From contig JACQVQ010000005.1 of the NCBI GenBank assembly GCA_016209685.1, positions 150,655-214,654 of the forward strand: DNA of 64,000 nt, read 5' to 3'. Under the pieces are notes generated by a model, which was given only the letters and a program-made list of their open reading frames with translations, had not been told where the DNA came from and searched no databases. Positions 17,871 through 27,885 of this stretch are shown in pieces. Position 1 is the first letter of the stretch. Each line of letters opens with the position of its first letter. The DNA is from Planctomycetota bacterium (GTDB taxonomy: Bacteria > Planctomycetota > Brocadiia > Brocadiales > Bathyanammoxibiaceae). The translations under genes and the position numbers were made by a program.

Positions 17871-19499
17871 TTAAGGCCTGTTGGAGAGGAGGAGGAGCTT
17901 ACCCCCATACTTGCCCGGCCTCTGAAACTCCTTTACCTTATAAACATTTGTCTTATTAACATCGGCCTCTGACCCCAGAGAGGGGAGGGCCTCTTCATCC
18001 GTAAGGCAATAGACCCTCTCACTGGAAGAGAAGAAGTTCAAAAGCCCCTCTCTGGAAGAGAGCTCCTTAACCCTGCCTTTCATGTACCAGACGTAATCTT
18101 GATTAAATGATTGGTAAGTGGTCAGGGAGGCGCCTGGCTCCATGACCTGTAGTATCTCCTGGCAGAGGGCCCTTTCCTGTCCAGCATGGCTCTCTCTGGG
18201 CAAGACGAGCTGGCAATAGGTGGTCTCAAAGGCCATGGCAAAGAGGAAGAGACTGCCAAAGAGCACCATGTATTGGCGGGACCAGAGGGCGAGGAGCATC
18301 AAGGCCAGGACGCATAACCCCACCAGTAACACTATCCAGCTTACGGGCAGTCCAGCATAGACTAGCCCCAGGAATGAACCCCCGCAAAAACCAAAGGCGA
18401 GGACCGTGGCCCACCTCTCCCACGTCCATAGGGGGGCGGCCCTGGATATGTAATAGTTCCACAGGGTCCCCAGCATCAAGGCCAGCGCCGGGTAGAGGGG
18501 CAGGAGGTACCGGCTCCTCTTTTCCATACTGATGGAAAAGAGGATGAAGGTGGCCAGAAACCATACCGCTGGGAATCGCAGGGGATCCCTCTCCTCTGCC
18601 TTGCTCCTCTTCCAGTAGGCATACAGGCCAATAAGTATGAGAGACCATGGGAGCGTCCCTGCCAGGACCTCCCTCGTATAAAAAACGGGTTTAAAGAGGT
18701 TGGCAGGTTTGCCTACGTGGTATTTAAAGTGCCCCACCAGGCCCCCCGTATAACTTATACCTCCATACAACTGGGCCGGGAGGAGCCAGCATAGTAAGAG
18801 GGAAACGAAGAGGAGGCCGCCAAGGAATGGCTCCATCTCCCTCCATCGGTAGAGTTCCCTTCGGCTAAGGAGGTAGAGGCCCAACACCGGAGGGATGATG
18901 AGGATACCAATGCCCTTAGTGAAGACGGATAGGGCAAGGAAGGCCCATCCCCAGAGGAAATACCATCTCTTGCCCCGTACCTTATTGGTACAGGGCTTGT
19001 GAGACGCAGAATCAAGGCCAAAATAGAAGCAGGCCAGGCTGGCAGTGACGAAGAAGGTCAAGAGCATCTCCAGTTTGGCCACACAGGCATACTTCTGGAA
19101 CTCGGGACTGCTGGCCAGGATAAGCCCCGCCAGGAAGCCTCCCCCCGCACCGATGAGTACCTCACCTAGAGAGAAGACCACAAGCACGGTACCTATGGCC
19201 GCCAGGGCAGAGGGCAATCTAAGGGTAAATTCCGTTACGTCCCCCCAGGGCTTACTTAACAGGGCTATCACCCAGAAGTACAGGGGCGGTTTGTTGAAAT
19301 ATATCTCCCCATTAAAGTGGGGCACAATCCAATTCCCCTGGAGTGTCTCCCTGGCCACCTGGGCGTAGAGGGTCTCCCTCCCTGCCCAGAGGTCCCTCCC
19401 CCCAAGATGGGGGAGATACAGGGTCAGACATATCACCACCAGTGCGAGCTTTAGCGATAGCACTCTGGAAAAACTCTCTCTAATATAGGCAAATCTCAT
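17871..19499 (-). CDS. ArnT/PMT-like glycosyltransferase (GT83), paralog 3
   Basis: GGRDLWAGRETLYAQVARETLQ, KPPLYFWVIALL. Confidence 0.82.
   Translation of the reverse strand: MRFAYIRESFSRVLSLKLALVVICLTLYLPHLGGRDLWAGRETLYAQVARETLQGNWIVPHFNGEIYFNKPPLYFWVIALLSKPWGDVTEFTLRLPSALAAIGTVLVVFSLGEVLIGAGGGFLAGLILASSPEFQKYACVAKLEMLLTFFVTASLACFYFGLDSASHKPCTNKVRGKRWYFLWGWAFLALSVFTKGIGILIIPPVLGLYLLSRRELYRWREMEPFLGGLLFVSLLLCWLLPAQLYGGISYTGGLVGHFKYHVGKPANLFKPVFYTREVLAGTLPWSLILIGLYAYWKRSKAEERDPLRFPAVWFLATFILFSISMEKRSRYLLPLYPALALMLGTLWNYYISRAAPLWTWERWATVLAFGFCGGSFLGLVYAGLPVSWIVLLVGLCVLALMLLALWSRQYMVLFGSLFLFAMAFETTYCQLVLPRESHAGQERALCQEILQVMEPGASLTTYQSFNQDYVWYMKGRVKELSSREGLLNFFSSSERVYCLTDEEALPSLGSEADVNKTNVYKVKEFQRPGKYGGKLLLLSNRP
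18970..18997. repeat. Degenerate family G palindrome in GT83 paralog 3
   Basis: tgccccgtaccttattggtacagggct. Confidence 0.65.
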
Positions 19500-19585
19500 C
19501 TCAGTTGTCAGTCTTCAGTTGTCAGTCTTCAGACAACCGACCACTGCCTACCCCCTACTCCCTACTCCCTACCCCCTACTCCCTA

Positions 19586-21187
19586 TTACGGCCTATTGGA
19601 GACAAGGACAAAAGAAGGGGGGCCTTTCTCCCTGGGATTGGGAATTTCGGCCACCTTGTAGACCGATGCCCCTAACCCCCTGTAATCTGCCTCACCCAGG
19701 AGGCAATAGACCTTCTCCCTGGAGGAGAGAAGGGCCGTGAACTGCTCTTCCATGTATATACTACCTGGAAAGGTGTGGGTGTAATAGGTAAATGAGGGAC
19801 GATAATACTTATACACGGCCCACTTAGCCCCTGGTTCCATAATACCTAGTAGCTTCTGACATAAGGGCCTGTCAGAATTGGCGTTGTTCTGTAACGGCAG
19901 GAGAAACTGGCAATAAATCGCTTGATAGACGGACAGGACGAGCAAGATGACCCCAAAGAGGAGCTTCACCTGCGAGGCCCTGTAAGCCAGGTATACGGCT
20001 ATCAGCATACCTGCAACGACTAGAGAGAGGCCCAGGGCGGGATAGGGGAGCCGTCCCCCTTCAAACAAGGCCACCGCCACACCCGTCAAGGCGGCGATTA
20101 CAAGGACAGGCAGGCACTTTTGCCAGGACCATAAAGGAGGGCTCTTTGCCCAGTAGCCCTCCCACATCTGGGCCACCATCAGTGCCCCCGCCGGATAAAT
20201 GAACAAGATATATCTGCCGTGCTTGGTGCTAAGGAGACTAAATGCAATAAGGCCGACCAGTAACCAGAGAACAGGCAACGGGGATAAAGGTTTTCCTATT
20301 CCCTGTCCCCTGTCCCCTGTCCCCTGTTCCCTGTCTCTTGTCTCCTTATAGTATGAGTACAGGACCAGTGGTATAAAGATAGACCAGGGGGCCATGCTGA
20401 CCAGGAATTGGGGGAGATAGAAGTAGAAACTCTCAACGTGGTATTCCTCCTCCTTCAGGTACCATACCCCCCAGTTAAACAGGCCATTGAGGTAAGGCCC
20501 TGCCTTAAAATAAACAGGGACTAGCCAGAGGCATATAGTGCCAAAGAACACCAAGGCTCCCAGGAGAGGGAGGGTCTCCTTCAAGCGGTGTAACTCTTTT
20601 CTGAAGACCATGTAAGAGGACAGGGTAAGGACAATAATAAGTGGATAGACGGGCCCTTTTACCAGGCAGGAGAGGGCGGCAGAAAACCAGCCCAATAGAA
20701 ATAACCACCTCCTGGAGGTAGCAAGCCCTATATAGAAGCTGGCCAGGCTCAGGGTAAAAAAGAAGGCCACTGGCACGTCTATCCTTACCATGCAAGCAGA
20801 CCTGAAGAACCCAGGGGAGCTCAGGAGTATCAGGGCGGCCAGGAGTCCCGCCCGTTCGTTCAGCAGGGCCTTGCCCAGGAAGTACACTACGATTACCGTG
20901 CCCAGTGCGGCAAGGGCTGAAGGGAGGCGGGCGGTAAATTCCGTAACATCTCCGACAGGCAGACTGGCCAGGGCCATAAGCCAAAAGTACAGGGGGGGCT
21001 TTTCATTGTAGAGACCGCCATTGAAGTGGGGTACTAACCACCCCCAAGAGGTGGAGTGGAGGGCCTCTCTGGCCACCTGGGCATATTCCGTCTCTACGGT
21101 GCCCCAGAGGTCTCTGTTCCCCAATGCAGGCAGATAAAGGACAAGGCATAGGGAGGATAACAGCAGTACCCGGTGACTATCTCTCAT
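19586..21187 (-). CDS. ArnT/PMT-like glycosyltransferase (GT83), paralog 4
   Basis: GNRDLWGTVETEYAQVAREAL, KPPLYFWLMALAS. Confidence 0.82.
   Translation of the reverse strand: MRDSHRVLLLSSLCLVLYLPALGNRDLWGTVETEYAQVAREALHSTSWGWLVPHFNGGLYNEKPPLYFWLMALASLPVGDVTEFTARLPSALAALGTVIVVYFLGKALLNERAGLLAALILLSSPGFFRSACMVRIDVPVAFFFTLSLASFYIGLATSRRWLFLLGWFSAALSCLVKGPVYPLIIVLTLSSYMVFRKELHRLKETLPLLGALVFFGTICLWLVPVYFKAGPYLNGLFNWGVWYLKEEEYHVESFYFYLPQFLVSMAPWSIFIPLVLYSYYKETRDREQGTGDRGQGIGKPLSPLPVLWLLVGLIAFSLLSTKHGRYILFIYPAGALMVAQMWEGYWAKSPPLWSWQKCLPVLVIAALTGVAVALFEGGRLPYPALGLSLVVAGMLIAVYLAYRASQVKLLFGVILLVLSVYQAIYCQFLLPLQNNANSDRPLCQKLLGIMEPGAKWAVYKYYRPSFTYYTHTFPGSIYMEEQFTALLSSREKVYCLLGEADYRGLGASVYKVAEIPNPREKGPPSFVLVSNRP
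20297..20346. repeat. CCCTGTC heptamer array in-frame in GT83 paralog 4
   Basis: ttccctgtcccctgtcccctgtcccctgttccctgtctcttgtctcc; reads ETRDREQGTGDRGQGIG. Confidence 0.9.
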
Positions 21188-21908
21188 CCAGTTCCTCTAC
21201 AACCTCGTAATCTATGCGTCTGTTCTGCATCCACTTTACGGCCAGGAGGTCTACCAGGAATTTGAAGAGGCGGTTTCTGATATTGTATTTGGACTCACCG
21301 AACTTCCTGGGGAAGTGGGAGATGGGTATCTCTATCACCTTAAAACCCTCCATCCGGCAAAGGGTGGGGTAGAAGCGGTGGAGACCTTTGAATAGTTTGA
21401 CCTTCTGTACCACCTCGCGGCGCATGACCCTGAGGGGCGAACCTGCATCCCTGGCATTATCTCCCATAATCACCTGCCTGAGGGTATTGCCGCCCCAGGA
21501 CACAAGACGCCTCAGCCACTCATCTTTTCTTTCGGCCCTCAGCCCCCAGGCCACGTCGTATTCTTTCAGTTTTTCCAGGAGGCCGGGTATATCCTTTGGG
21601 TCACTCTGGAGGTCGGCATCCATGGCCACTATCATGTCTCCCCTGGCGGCCTTAAAGCCCGCCTCCAGGGCTGCTGACTCCCCACAGTTCTTTTTGAACC
21701 GAATAACCCGCACGTGCGGGTTATTGGCACGCAGTTCTTTCATCACCCCCCAACTCCTGTCCGTACTGGCGTCGTCCACAAAGATTACCTCGTAAGGCCG
21801 ATTCAAGCCCTTGAGGACTGGCAGGAGACGAGAGAGGAGTTCTCCAAGGCTATCCGCCTCGTTATGTACAGGGAACACTACAGATAGATTTTTACGGGAG
21901 ACGTCCAT
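21177..21908 (-). CDS. GT2 family glycosyltransferase (dolichol-phosphate mannosyltransferase/ArnC-like)
   Basis: VVFPVHNEADSLGELL, VIFVDDASTDRSW, MDADLQSDPKDIPGLLEKL. Confidence 0.85.
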   Translation of the reverse strand: MDVSRKNLSVVFPVHNEADSLGELLSRLLPVLKGLNRPYEVIFVDDASTDRSWGVMKELRANNPHVRVIRFKKNCGESAALEAGFKAARGDMIVAMDADLQSDPKDIPGLLEKLKEYDVAWGLRAERKDEWLRRLVSWGGNTLRQVIMGDNARDAGSPLRVMRREVVQKVKLFKGLHRFYPTLCRMEGFKVIEIPISHFPRKFGESKYNIRNRLFKFLVDLLAVKWMQNRRIDYEVVEELDER

Positions 21909-21923
21909 TATCAGAACCTATTG

Positions 21924-22041
21924 TAGAATGCGGAGTGTGGATTGCGGATTACGGAATTCTGAGTGCAGAATTATTCCGCATTCTGCATTCCGCAATCCGC
22001 ATTTGGAATAATTCCGCACTCGGAACGCATTCCGAAATCCT
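21924..22041. repeat. Family D array, intergenic
   Basis: gaatgcggagtgtggattgcggattacggaattc...attccgcactcggaacgcattcc. Confidence 0.9.
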
Positions 22042-22108
22042 AACTCCAAATTCACCATTGTCCGCCTCAGGCGGCATGCCTGAGGCACGACAATATGCCC
22101 CTACTAAC

Positions 22109-23233
22109 CTAACTGATATGGACTCTAATGGCCTCCGCCACTGCCTCTACTTGTTCCACCCGCATCTCAGGGTAAAGGGGAAGGCTGAGTACCTTTGACG
22201 TGGCCTCCTCCGCCATGGGGAAAGTACCCTTAGGAAGGCCCAAATGGGCATAGGCCGGCTGGAGGTGGAGTGGGAGGGGATAGTGGATACCAGTCTGGAT
22301 ACCCATCTCCTTCAGTTTCTTTTTCAACCCATCCCTGTTTTCTACCTTTATGGCGTAGATATGATACACGTGCCTTACCCCGTGGAGTACCCTGGGTATG
22401 GTTACCCCTTGTACAGGGGATAGGAGTACGTCGTATTGCCTTGCCCTCTCCCTCCTCTTTTCGTTCCAGCCTTCCAGGTATTTCAGTTTAATGGACAGGA
22501 TGACCGCCTGGATGGCGTCCAATCGGCTGTTATATCCTTCAATCTCATGGATGTATTTTTCCTTCCTGCCATGGTCTCTTAGCATACGGACCTTCTCCGC
22601 TATGAGCGGGTCGTTAGTAACCACTGCCCCCCCATCCCCGTAGGCCCCCAGGTTCTTGGAGGGATAGAAACTGAAACAGGCCGCCTCGCCCAGGTTTCCT
22701 ACCCGTACTCCCTTGTATTCGGCACCGTGGGCCTGGGCGGCGTCCTCAATCAACCTCAGCCCGTAGCTCATGGCAAGCTCCTTGAAGGCATCCATATCGG
22801 CAGGTTGGCCGTACAGGTGCACCGGTATGATGGCCTTGGTCCTGGAGGTTATGGCCTTCTTGACCTTTTCCGTATCCAGGTTATATGTCTCGGGGTTAAT
22901 ATCGGCAAAGACCACCTTTGCCCCGGCAAGGCCAATGGCCTCGGCAGTAGGGGCCGCAGAGTTGGGGGCGGTAATCACCTCGTGACCCGGTCCAATCCCC
23001 ATGGCCCTGAGGGCAAGGATGAGGGCGTCCGTACCATTGGCTACCCCCACGGCGTATCTGGCCCTGCAAAAGCTGGCAAAGGACTCTTCAAACTCCTTCA
23101 CGTACTTACCGAGGATAAAGGCCCCTTCTTCAATCACCTTCCTTATGGAGGAGTGTACCTCTTCCTGGATACCCTGGTACTGGGTCTGCAGGTCTACTAG
23201 CTGTATCTTCTCCATTACTATGGTGTTCCTCAT
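22109..23233 (-). CDS. DegT/DnrJ/EryC1/StrS-family aminotransferase
   Basis: GVANGTDALILALRAMGIGPGHEVITAPNS, EDAAQAHGAEYKG, SFYPSKNLGAYGDGGAVVT. Confidence 0.9.
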   Translation of the reverse strand: MRNTIVMEKIQLVDLQTQYQGIQEEVHSSIRKVIEEGAFILGKYVKEFEESFASFCRARYAVGVANGTDALILALRAMGIGPGHEVITAPNSAAPTAEAIGLAGAKVVFADINPETYNLDTEKVKKAITSRTKAIIPVHLYGQPADMDAFKELAMSYGLRLIEDAAQAHGAEYKGVRVGNLGEAACFSFYPSKNLGAYGDGGAVVTNDPLIAEKVRMLRDHGRKEKYIHEIEGYNSRLDAIQAVILSIKLKYLEGWNEKRRERARQYDVLLSPVQGVTIPRVLHGVRHVYHIYAIKVENRDGLKKKLKEMGIQTGIHYPLPLHLQPAYAHLGLPKGTFPMAEEATSKVLSLPLYPEMRVEQVEAVAEAIRVHIS

Positions 23234-23245
23234 GGGTTCCTTCTT

Positions 23246-24286
23246 TCAGCGTGATTTACCTGCTGCGCCCGGGGTGGATAGGGCTGGCAGGGTTTGTTTT
23301 GTCCCACCCCTCTTCAGCGACGTCTGCGCCGCCTCTAGTACCCTTACTACCCTGAGGCCATTCAGGCCATCGGTACGGGGTCTCTGTCCCTTCTCTATAC
23401 ATTCCAGGAAGTGGGCACATTCCAGTAGTAACGGCTCCCCTCCTTCCAGTTGGGGGGTTATCACCTCCCCTTTTTTCTTTACGTACTTGTCTTTTTTCTG
23501 CTCAAAGCCGTCGGCGCAGAGTTCATTCCTCACGAGTTTCACCTTGCCATCGGCAGAAAGCTCATCATATATTACCATATTCTTACTGCCCACCACAGTG
23601 GTAGTCCTTATCTTCCGTGGACTGAGCCAGCTTACGTGTACCTCCGCATTGACACCGGATGGGAACCCCATGGTTAGATGCACCATGTCCTCAATCCCCT
23701 CCTGGAGGTAGCTGAACCCCTGGGCGCAGACCCATAGGGGTTCCTCCCCCAGCCAGTACAACAGGATGGAGACGTCGTGGGGGGCGATGTTCCACATGGC
23801 ATTCACGTCGGCCTTGACCGTACCCAGGTCCATCCTCTCAGAGTAAAGATAATACACCTTCCCCAACGTGCCCTGCTGGAAGTATTCCTTTACCTTAAGG
23901 ACGGCAGGGTTGTACTCAAAGACGTGTCCTACCATAAGGACAAGTTTCTTGTCCTCAGCCAGTTGTATTAAGTCCTCGCACTCCCTGGTATTAACGGCGA
24001 GGGGTTTCTCCACAAAGACGTGTCTCCCTGAGGCCAGGGCCGCCCTGGCCACCTCATGGTGGTAGGCCGGCTGGACGACTACCACTACGGCCTCCACCTC
24101 TTTGTCTTCAAGGAGGTGGGGGTAGTCCTCATAAACCCTTAGTTGCGGGTACGTCTGGGCTATCATTTCCCTTCGGGCCTTGCTCTTGTCACAGATAGCA
24201 CGGACCGATTGGGGGTCTATCCTTAGAAAGTCTCTTATAAGGTTGGGCCCCCAGTAACCCGCCCCGATTACTCCCAGTTTTACCAT
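23246..24286 (-). CDS. Gfo/Idh/MocA-family oxidoreductase
   Basis: GVIGAGYWGPNLIRDF..., GRHVFVEKPLAVN. Confidence 0.87.
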   Translation of the reverse strand: MVKLGVIGAGYWGPNLIRDFLRIDPQSVRAICDKSKARREMIAQTYPQLRVYEDYPHLLEDKEVEAVVVVVQPAYHHEVARAALASGRHVFVEKPLAVNTRECEDLIQLAEDKKLVLMVGHVFEYNPAVLKVKEYFQQGTLGKVYYLYSERMDLGTVKADVNAMWNIAPHDVSILLYWLGEEPLWVCAQGFSYLQEGIEDMVHLTMGFPSGVNAEVHVSWLSPRKIRTTTVVGSKNMVIYDELSADGKVKLVRNELCADGFEQKKDKYVKKKGEVITPQLEGGEPLLLECAHFLECIEKGQRPRTDGLNGLRVVRVLEAAQTSLKRGGTKQTLPALSTPGAAGKSR

Positions 24287-24616
24287 CTTCCTGTCAACCC
24301 TTCTTTGGGAGATAGACGTAAAGTGCTATAATAAACAGGTTATATACTATCCTGGTCAAACCCATAATGGTTCTTTCCGATGCAAGGTTAATCTAACCAA
24401 ATCAGGGTTAAAACAAAATAGAATATCCTGGCAGGGCAAAAAGTCAATCATTTTTTATTGGTAAGTTGGGCTAGGGAAAATGTCAATCCGCCTGAGACGG
24501 ACCAATGGTGAATTTGGAGTTCGGATTGTTGAAAATCCGCCTCAGGCGGGCGGAATTTAACTCTGCATTCTACATTCCGCAATGAGTCGGGGTGGGGTTA
24601 TCCCCCCCTACAGGTA

Positions 24617-24832
24617 TCAGCAGGGCACCTCTATCCTCATAAAATAGAGGTCCACTCCTTCTTTGGGATATTCTTCTGGTGGAATGGTCTTAAGATAAGA
24701 TTCCAGTGCCTTACAGAGATTATCTCTGGCCTCTTCCTGGGTGGCCCCCCTGGCCAATATCTCCGTCTCCATGCAGTGGGCTAGATAGCCCTCACCCTCT
24801 CTTCTTATAAGGACTGTGAATTGGCGTGACAT
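24617..24832 (-). CDS. HicB-like antitoxin-family protein (no adjacent HicA seen)
   Basis: EGEGYLAHCMETEILARGATQEEARDNLCKALESYL. Confidence 0.65.
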   Translation of the reverse strand: MSRQFTVLIRREGEGYLAHCMETEILARGATQEEARDNLCKALESYLKTIPPEEYPKEGVDLYFMRIEVPC

Positions 24833-24905
24833 TTCTTTCCCTCTTAAGCGTATTTTATCACCTCTCTATATCTTATGGTAGGGGTTTTTCGGGGGTATGG
24901 GGTAT

Positions 24906-25775
24906 TCAGATAAACTCTTCCAGCAATCTCTCAAGCCTGGAGCGGTCTGGTCCGCCCGCGGCAGACTTTACCAGCGGTGCCTCCCTTATGGCATGTATCT
25001 GCTCCTCCATGGTGGGCCTTTTGGGGTTGGTGTAGATAACACCAATGGGAATTTTACTGTCCCACTCCTGGGCCTTCTGGAAGGCCGCAACCCTATCTGT
25101 CGGGTCATACTTGCCGCCCTCATCCAATTTATAAACCCTCTCCTTATACCAGGCAAAGGTGTTCAGTTTGTTAAAACTGGGGCAAGGCTGGAGGACGTCC
25201 ACCAGGGCGAAGCCTTTGTGCCGCACGGCCTTCTGTATCAGGCCCACCAGGTGGTCCTTCTCACCGGTAAAGCCCCTGGCTACAAAACTGGCGTCCATGG
25301 CCGCCGCCGCCAGGACTGGGTTAAAGGGGGCAAGGATTACTCCCTCTGGCTGTATCTTGGTGGCAAAACCCGTATCGCTGGTAGGCGAGGCCTGTCCCTT
25401 TGTCAGGCCGTACACCTGATTATCATGCACTATCAGGGTTATGTCTATGTTCCTTCGTATGGCGTGGATAAAATGGTTCCCACCCTCACCGTAGCAATCC
25501 CCGTCTCCGGCGATGGCCAATACCGTCAGTTCGTGGTTGGCCAACTTTGCCCCGGTAGCAGGCGGCAAGGTACGGCCGTGGAGGCTGTTGAACGTGTTGC
25601 ATCTCAGGTAGTGAGGGAGCTTGCCTGCCTGCCCGATGCCAGAGACAAGGAGTACCTCGTGCGGCTCCTTCCCCAGGCCCACCAGGGCCTCCTGTACCGC
25701 CCTGAGGAGCATGAAATTCCCGCACCCCGGACACCAGGCCGTCGGCCCGCCTGCATAGTCTTTTAACGTAACCAT
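24906..25775 (-). CDS. korB: 2-oxoacid:ferredoxin oxidoreductase, beta subunit
   Basis: WCPGCGNFMLLRAVQEAL, GIGQAGKLPHYLRCNTFNSLHGRTLPPATGAKLAN, GDGDCYGEGGNHF. Confidence 0.88.
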   Translation of the reverse strand: MVTLKDYAGGPTAWCPGCGNFMLLRAVQEALVGLGKEPHEVLLVSGIGQAGKLPHYLRCNTFNSLHGRTLPPATGAKLANHELTVLAIAGDGDCYGEGGNHFIHAIRRNIDITLIVHDNQVYGLTKGQASPTSDTGFATKIQPEGVILAPFNPVLAAAAMDASFVARGFTGEKDHLVGLIQKAVRHKGFALVDVLQPCPSFNKLNTFAWYKERVYKLDEGGKYDPTDRVAAFQKAQEWDSKIPIGVIYTNPKRPTMEEQIHAIREAPLVKSAAGGPDRSRLERLLEEFI

Positions 25776-25799
25776 TACTATCTCCCTACTCCTTGGTTC

Positions 25800-25825
25800 C
25801 CAGGTGGCGGAGCACCTGGGCTATA
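25800..25825. repeat. Family B half element
   Basis: ccaggtggcggagcacctgggctata. Confidence 0.85.
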
Positions 25826-25844
25826 TCTCCCTACTCCCTACCCC

Positions 25845-27605
25845 CTATTTTATTCCCTCCATAACATATTCCGGACTAAAAGGAAGCCCGTCAAACTTGA
25901 GTATCTTCCCCGTAACGGCCTTACCCGTCTCCCTTCGTATAAGCCTTGCCAGTTGGCCTGTGGCGTTATTTTCCACGACAAAACATGCCCTGGCAGATTC
26001 CAGGGCCGTGGCAACCGCCCCGGACGGAAATGGCCATATCTCGCTTAGGTGCATCATGCCAACCTTCTGCCCCTGGGACTGGAGGAGGTCTACGGCCTCC
26101 CTGATTGCGCCGTAGGTGGAACCCCAGCCAATCAGTAGTACCTCAGGGTTGACCGCACCATAAAATTTGGGCGGAGAAATCTCCTGGGCCAGACCTATCT
26201 CTTTCCTCATCCTCTTGAGCATCATCCTGGTACGGAGTCCTGTGTCTTCCGTGAGGTGGCCCTCCTCGTCGTGCTCGTCGCTATCGGTAACCACGGTTAT
26301 ACCAGGATACCCCGGCAGGGCCCTGGGGGAGATACCAGAGTGTGTAATGGCATGTCGCTTGTAACCCACCAGTTTCTCCGTCTCCTCCGGCCGTATAAGC
26401 TGGCCTCTATCAATAATAATGCGGGACATGTCCAGGGTATCTATCGTCCAGTAGGAATCTGCCAGGTGCTGGTCACTCATAACGATGACCGGGGTCTGGT
26501 ATTTCTCGGCCAGGTTGAAGGCCTTGGCCATCGTGTAGAAGGCCTCTTCCGAGGTGCCTGGGGCTAAGACCGCCCTCGGGAATTCGCCATGGGAGGCATG
26601 GAGCACGAACTCAAGGTCGGACTGCTCAGTCCTGGTGGGTAGTCCAATGGCAGGCCCTGGTCTCTGGGCCTCTACCACCACGATGGGCGTCTCTGTCATC
26701 CCCGCCAGGCCCAACCCCTCCACCATGAGGCAGAAACCCCCGCCAGAGGTGGCCGTCATGGCCCGTACCCCTGCGAAGGAGGCGCCGATGGCCATGGTAA
26801 TGGCCGCTATCTCATCCTCTGCCTGCTCCACGATTATGTCCCACTCCCTGGCCTTCCCTGCCAGGTAGGTCATTATCCCCGTAGCGGGGGTCATGGGGTA
26901 GGCGCTCACAAACTTACAGCCTGCGGCAAGTGCCCCCAGGGCCAGGGCCTCACTACCAGCTATCAGCATACGCCGCCTGTCGTCCAGGGGCTTAAACTTC
27001 CAGGGGAATTGGGAGTGGCCGTTCCTTGTAGTAAAGTCATAACCGGCCCTGGCGGCCTTGACGTTATCCTCTGCCACAGTGCCTTTCTTACCGAAGACGT
27101 CCCTGAGTACCTCTGCCAGGGGCTCAAAGGCGTAACCCAGTAGGCCCAGGGCCGCCCCTGCCGCCACGGAATTGCCGTACAACCTGTTCCCGCCCTCCTG
27201 GGCCAACCTGTCCAGGGGGACACTCAAGAGGTCTTGATGGGCCTCTACCTTTATCTTCTCACCGTCGTAAATAATTACTCCCCCCTCATAGAGTTCACCC
27301 TTGTGTAGGTCTATGGTCTCCTTGTTGAGGGCGATGAGGATATTTACGCCACGGGTCATGGAAAAGACAGGAGATTCCCTTATCCTTAACTCGGAAAAGT
27401 TGTGCCCGCCACGGATGCGGGACTGGTAGTCCTGGACGCTGAACACGTGCAGTCCTCCCCTTGTGAACACGTGGGCAAGGGTGTGACTGATGGTCTGCAT
27501 CCCCTGGCCTGCCTCTCCGCCTATTTTTATCTTGAGGTCTAACACCGGCTCTTTCCCTCCTGAACAATAATCCGAGACCTCTGAAAAAGTTTTAAGAGGT
27601 CGCAC
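25845..27605 (-). CDS. korA: 2-oxoacid:ferredoxin oxidoreductase, alpha subunit with N-terminal gamma domain (likely start near 27545)
   Basis: KIGGEAGQGMQTISHTLA N-terminal domain; YPMTPATGIMTYLA, TSGGGFCLMVEGLGLAGMTETPIVV. Confidence 0.87.
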   Translation of the reverse strand: MRPLKTFSEVSDYCSGGKEPVLDLKIKIGGEAGQGMQTISHTLAHVFTRGGLHVFSVQDYQSRIRGGHNFSELRIRESPVFSMTRGVNILIALNKETIDLHKGELYEGGVIIYDGEKIKVEAHQDLLSVPLDRLAQEGGNRLYGNSVAAGAALGLLGYAFEPLAEVLRDVFGKKGTVAEDNVKAARAGYDFTTRNGHSQFPWKFKPLDDRRRMLIAGSEALALGALAAGCKFVSAYPMTPATGIMTYLAGKAREWDIIVEQAEDEIAAITMAIGASFAGVRAMTATSGGGFCLMVEGLGLAGMTETPIVVVEAQRPGPAIGLPTRTEQSDLEFVLHASHGEFPRAVLAPGTSEEAFYTMAKAFNLAEKYQTPVIVMSDQHLADSYWTIDTLDMSRIIIDRGQLIRPEETEKLVGYKRHAITHSGISPRALPGYPGITVVTDSDEHDEEGHLTEDTGLRTRMMLKRMRKEIGLAQEISPPKFYGAVNPEVLLIGWGSTYGAIREAVDLLQSQGQKVGMMHLSEIWPFPSGAVATALESARACFVVENNATGQLARLIRRETGKAVTGKILKFDGLPFSPEYVMEGIK

Positions 27606-27612
27606 CTCTTTC

Positions 27613-27885
27613 TTAATGACGAATTTCTTTTTTTACCCTCTCTATCAGGAACATCTTTAATAGAGACTGGTAGGGAACGTCCCTCTTATTGGCCAGGACC
27701 TTGAGGTGTTCAATGAGGGATTCTGGCAGTCTCAAGGAGATGGTTCTGGTAGATGGCTTCAGCTTTGGCAGTAATACCCTTTTTGCTTTGGAATAATCTA
27801 CATATTCCATTGAATCATGGGTTGCCCAGAATTCAGACTCCTCTTTTTCGCTCTTGAATTTAGGCACGTTTTTCGATTTGCTCAT
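27613..27885 (-). CDS. BrnA-like antitoxin
   Basis: ESEFWATHDSMEYVDYSKA...TISLRLPESLIEHLKVLANKRDVPYQSLLKMFL; next to BrnT-like ORF. Confidence 0.75.
   Translation of the reverse strand: MSKSKNVPKFKSEKEESEFWATHDSMEYVDYSKAKRVLLPKLKPSTRTISLRLPESLIEHLKVLANKRDVPYQSLLKMFLIERVKKEIRH

Noticed and set aside
24897-25766. 289-aa plus-strand ORF
   Set aside because: Exact antisense shadow of korB, which has all expected motifs; the plus frame has no recognisable domain.
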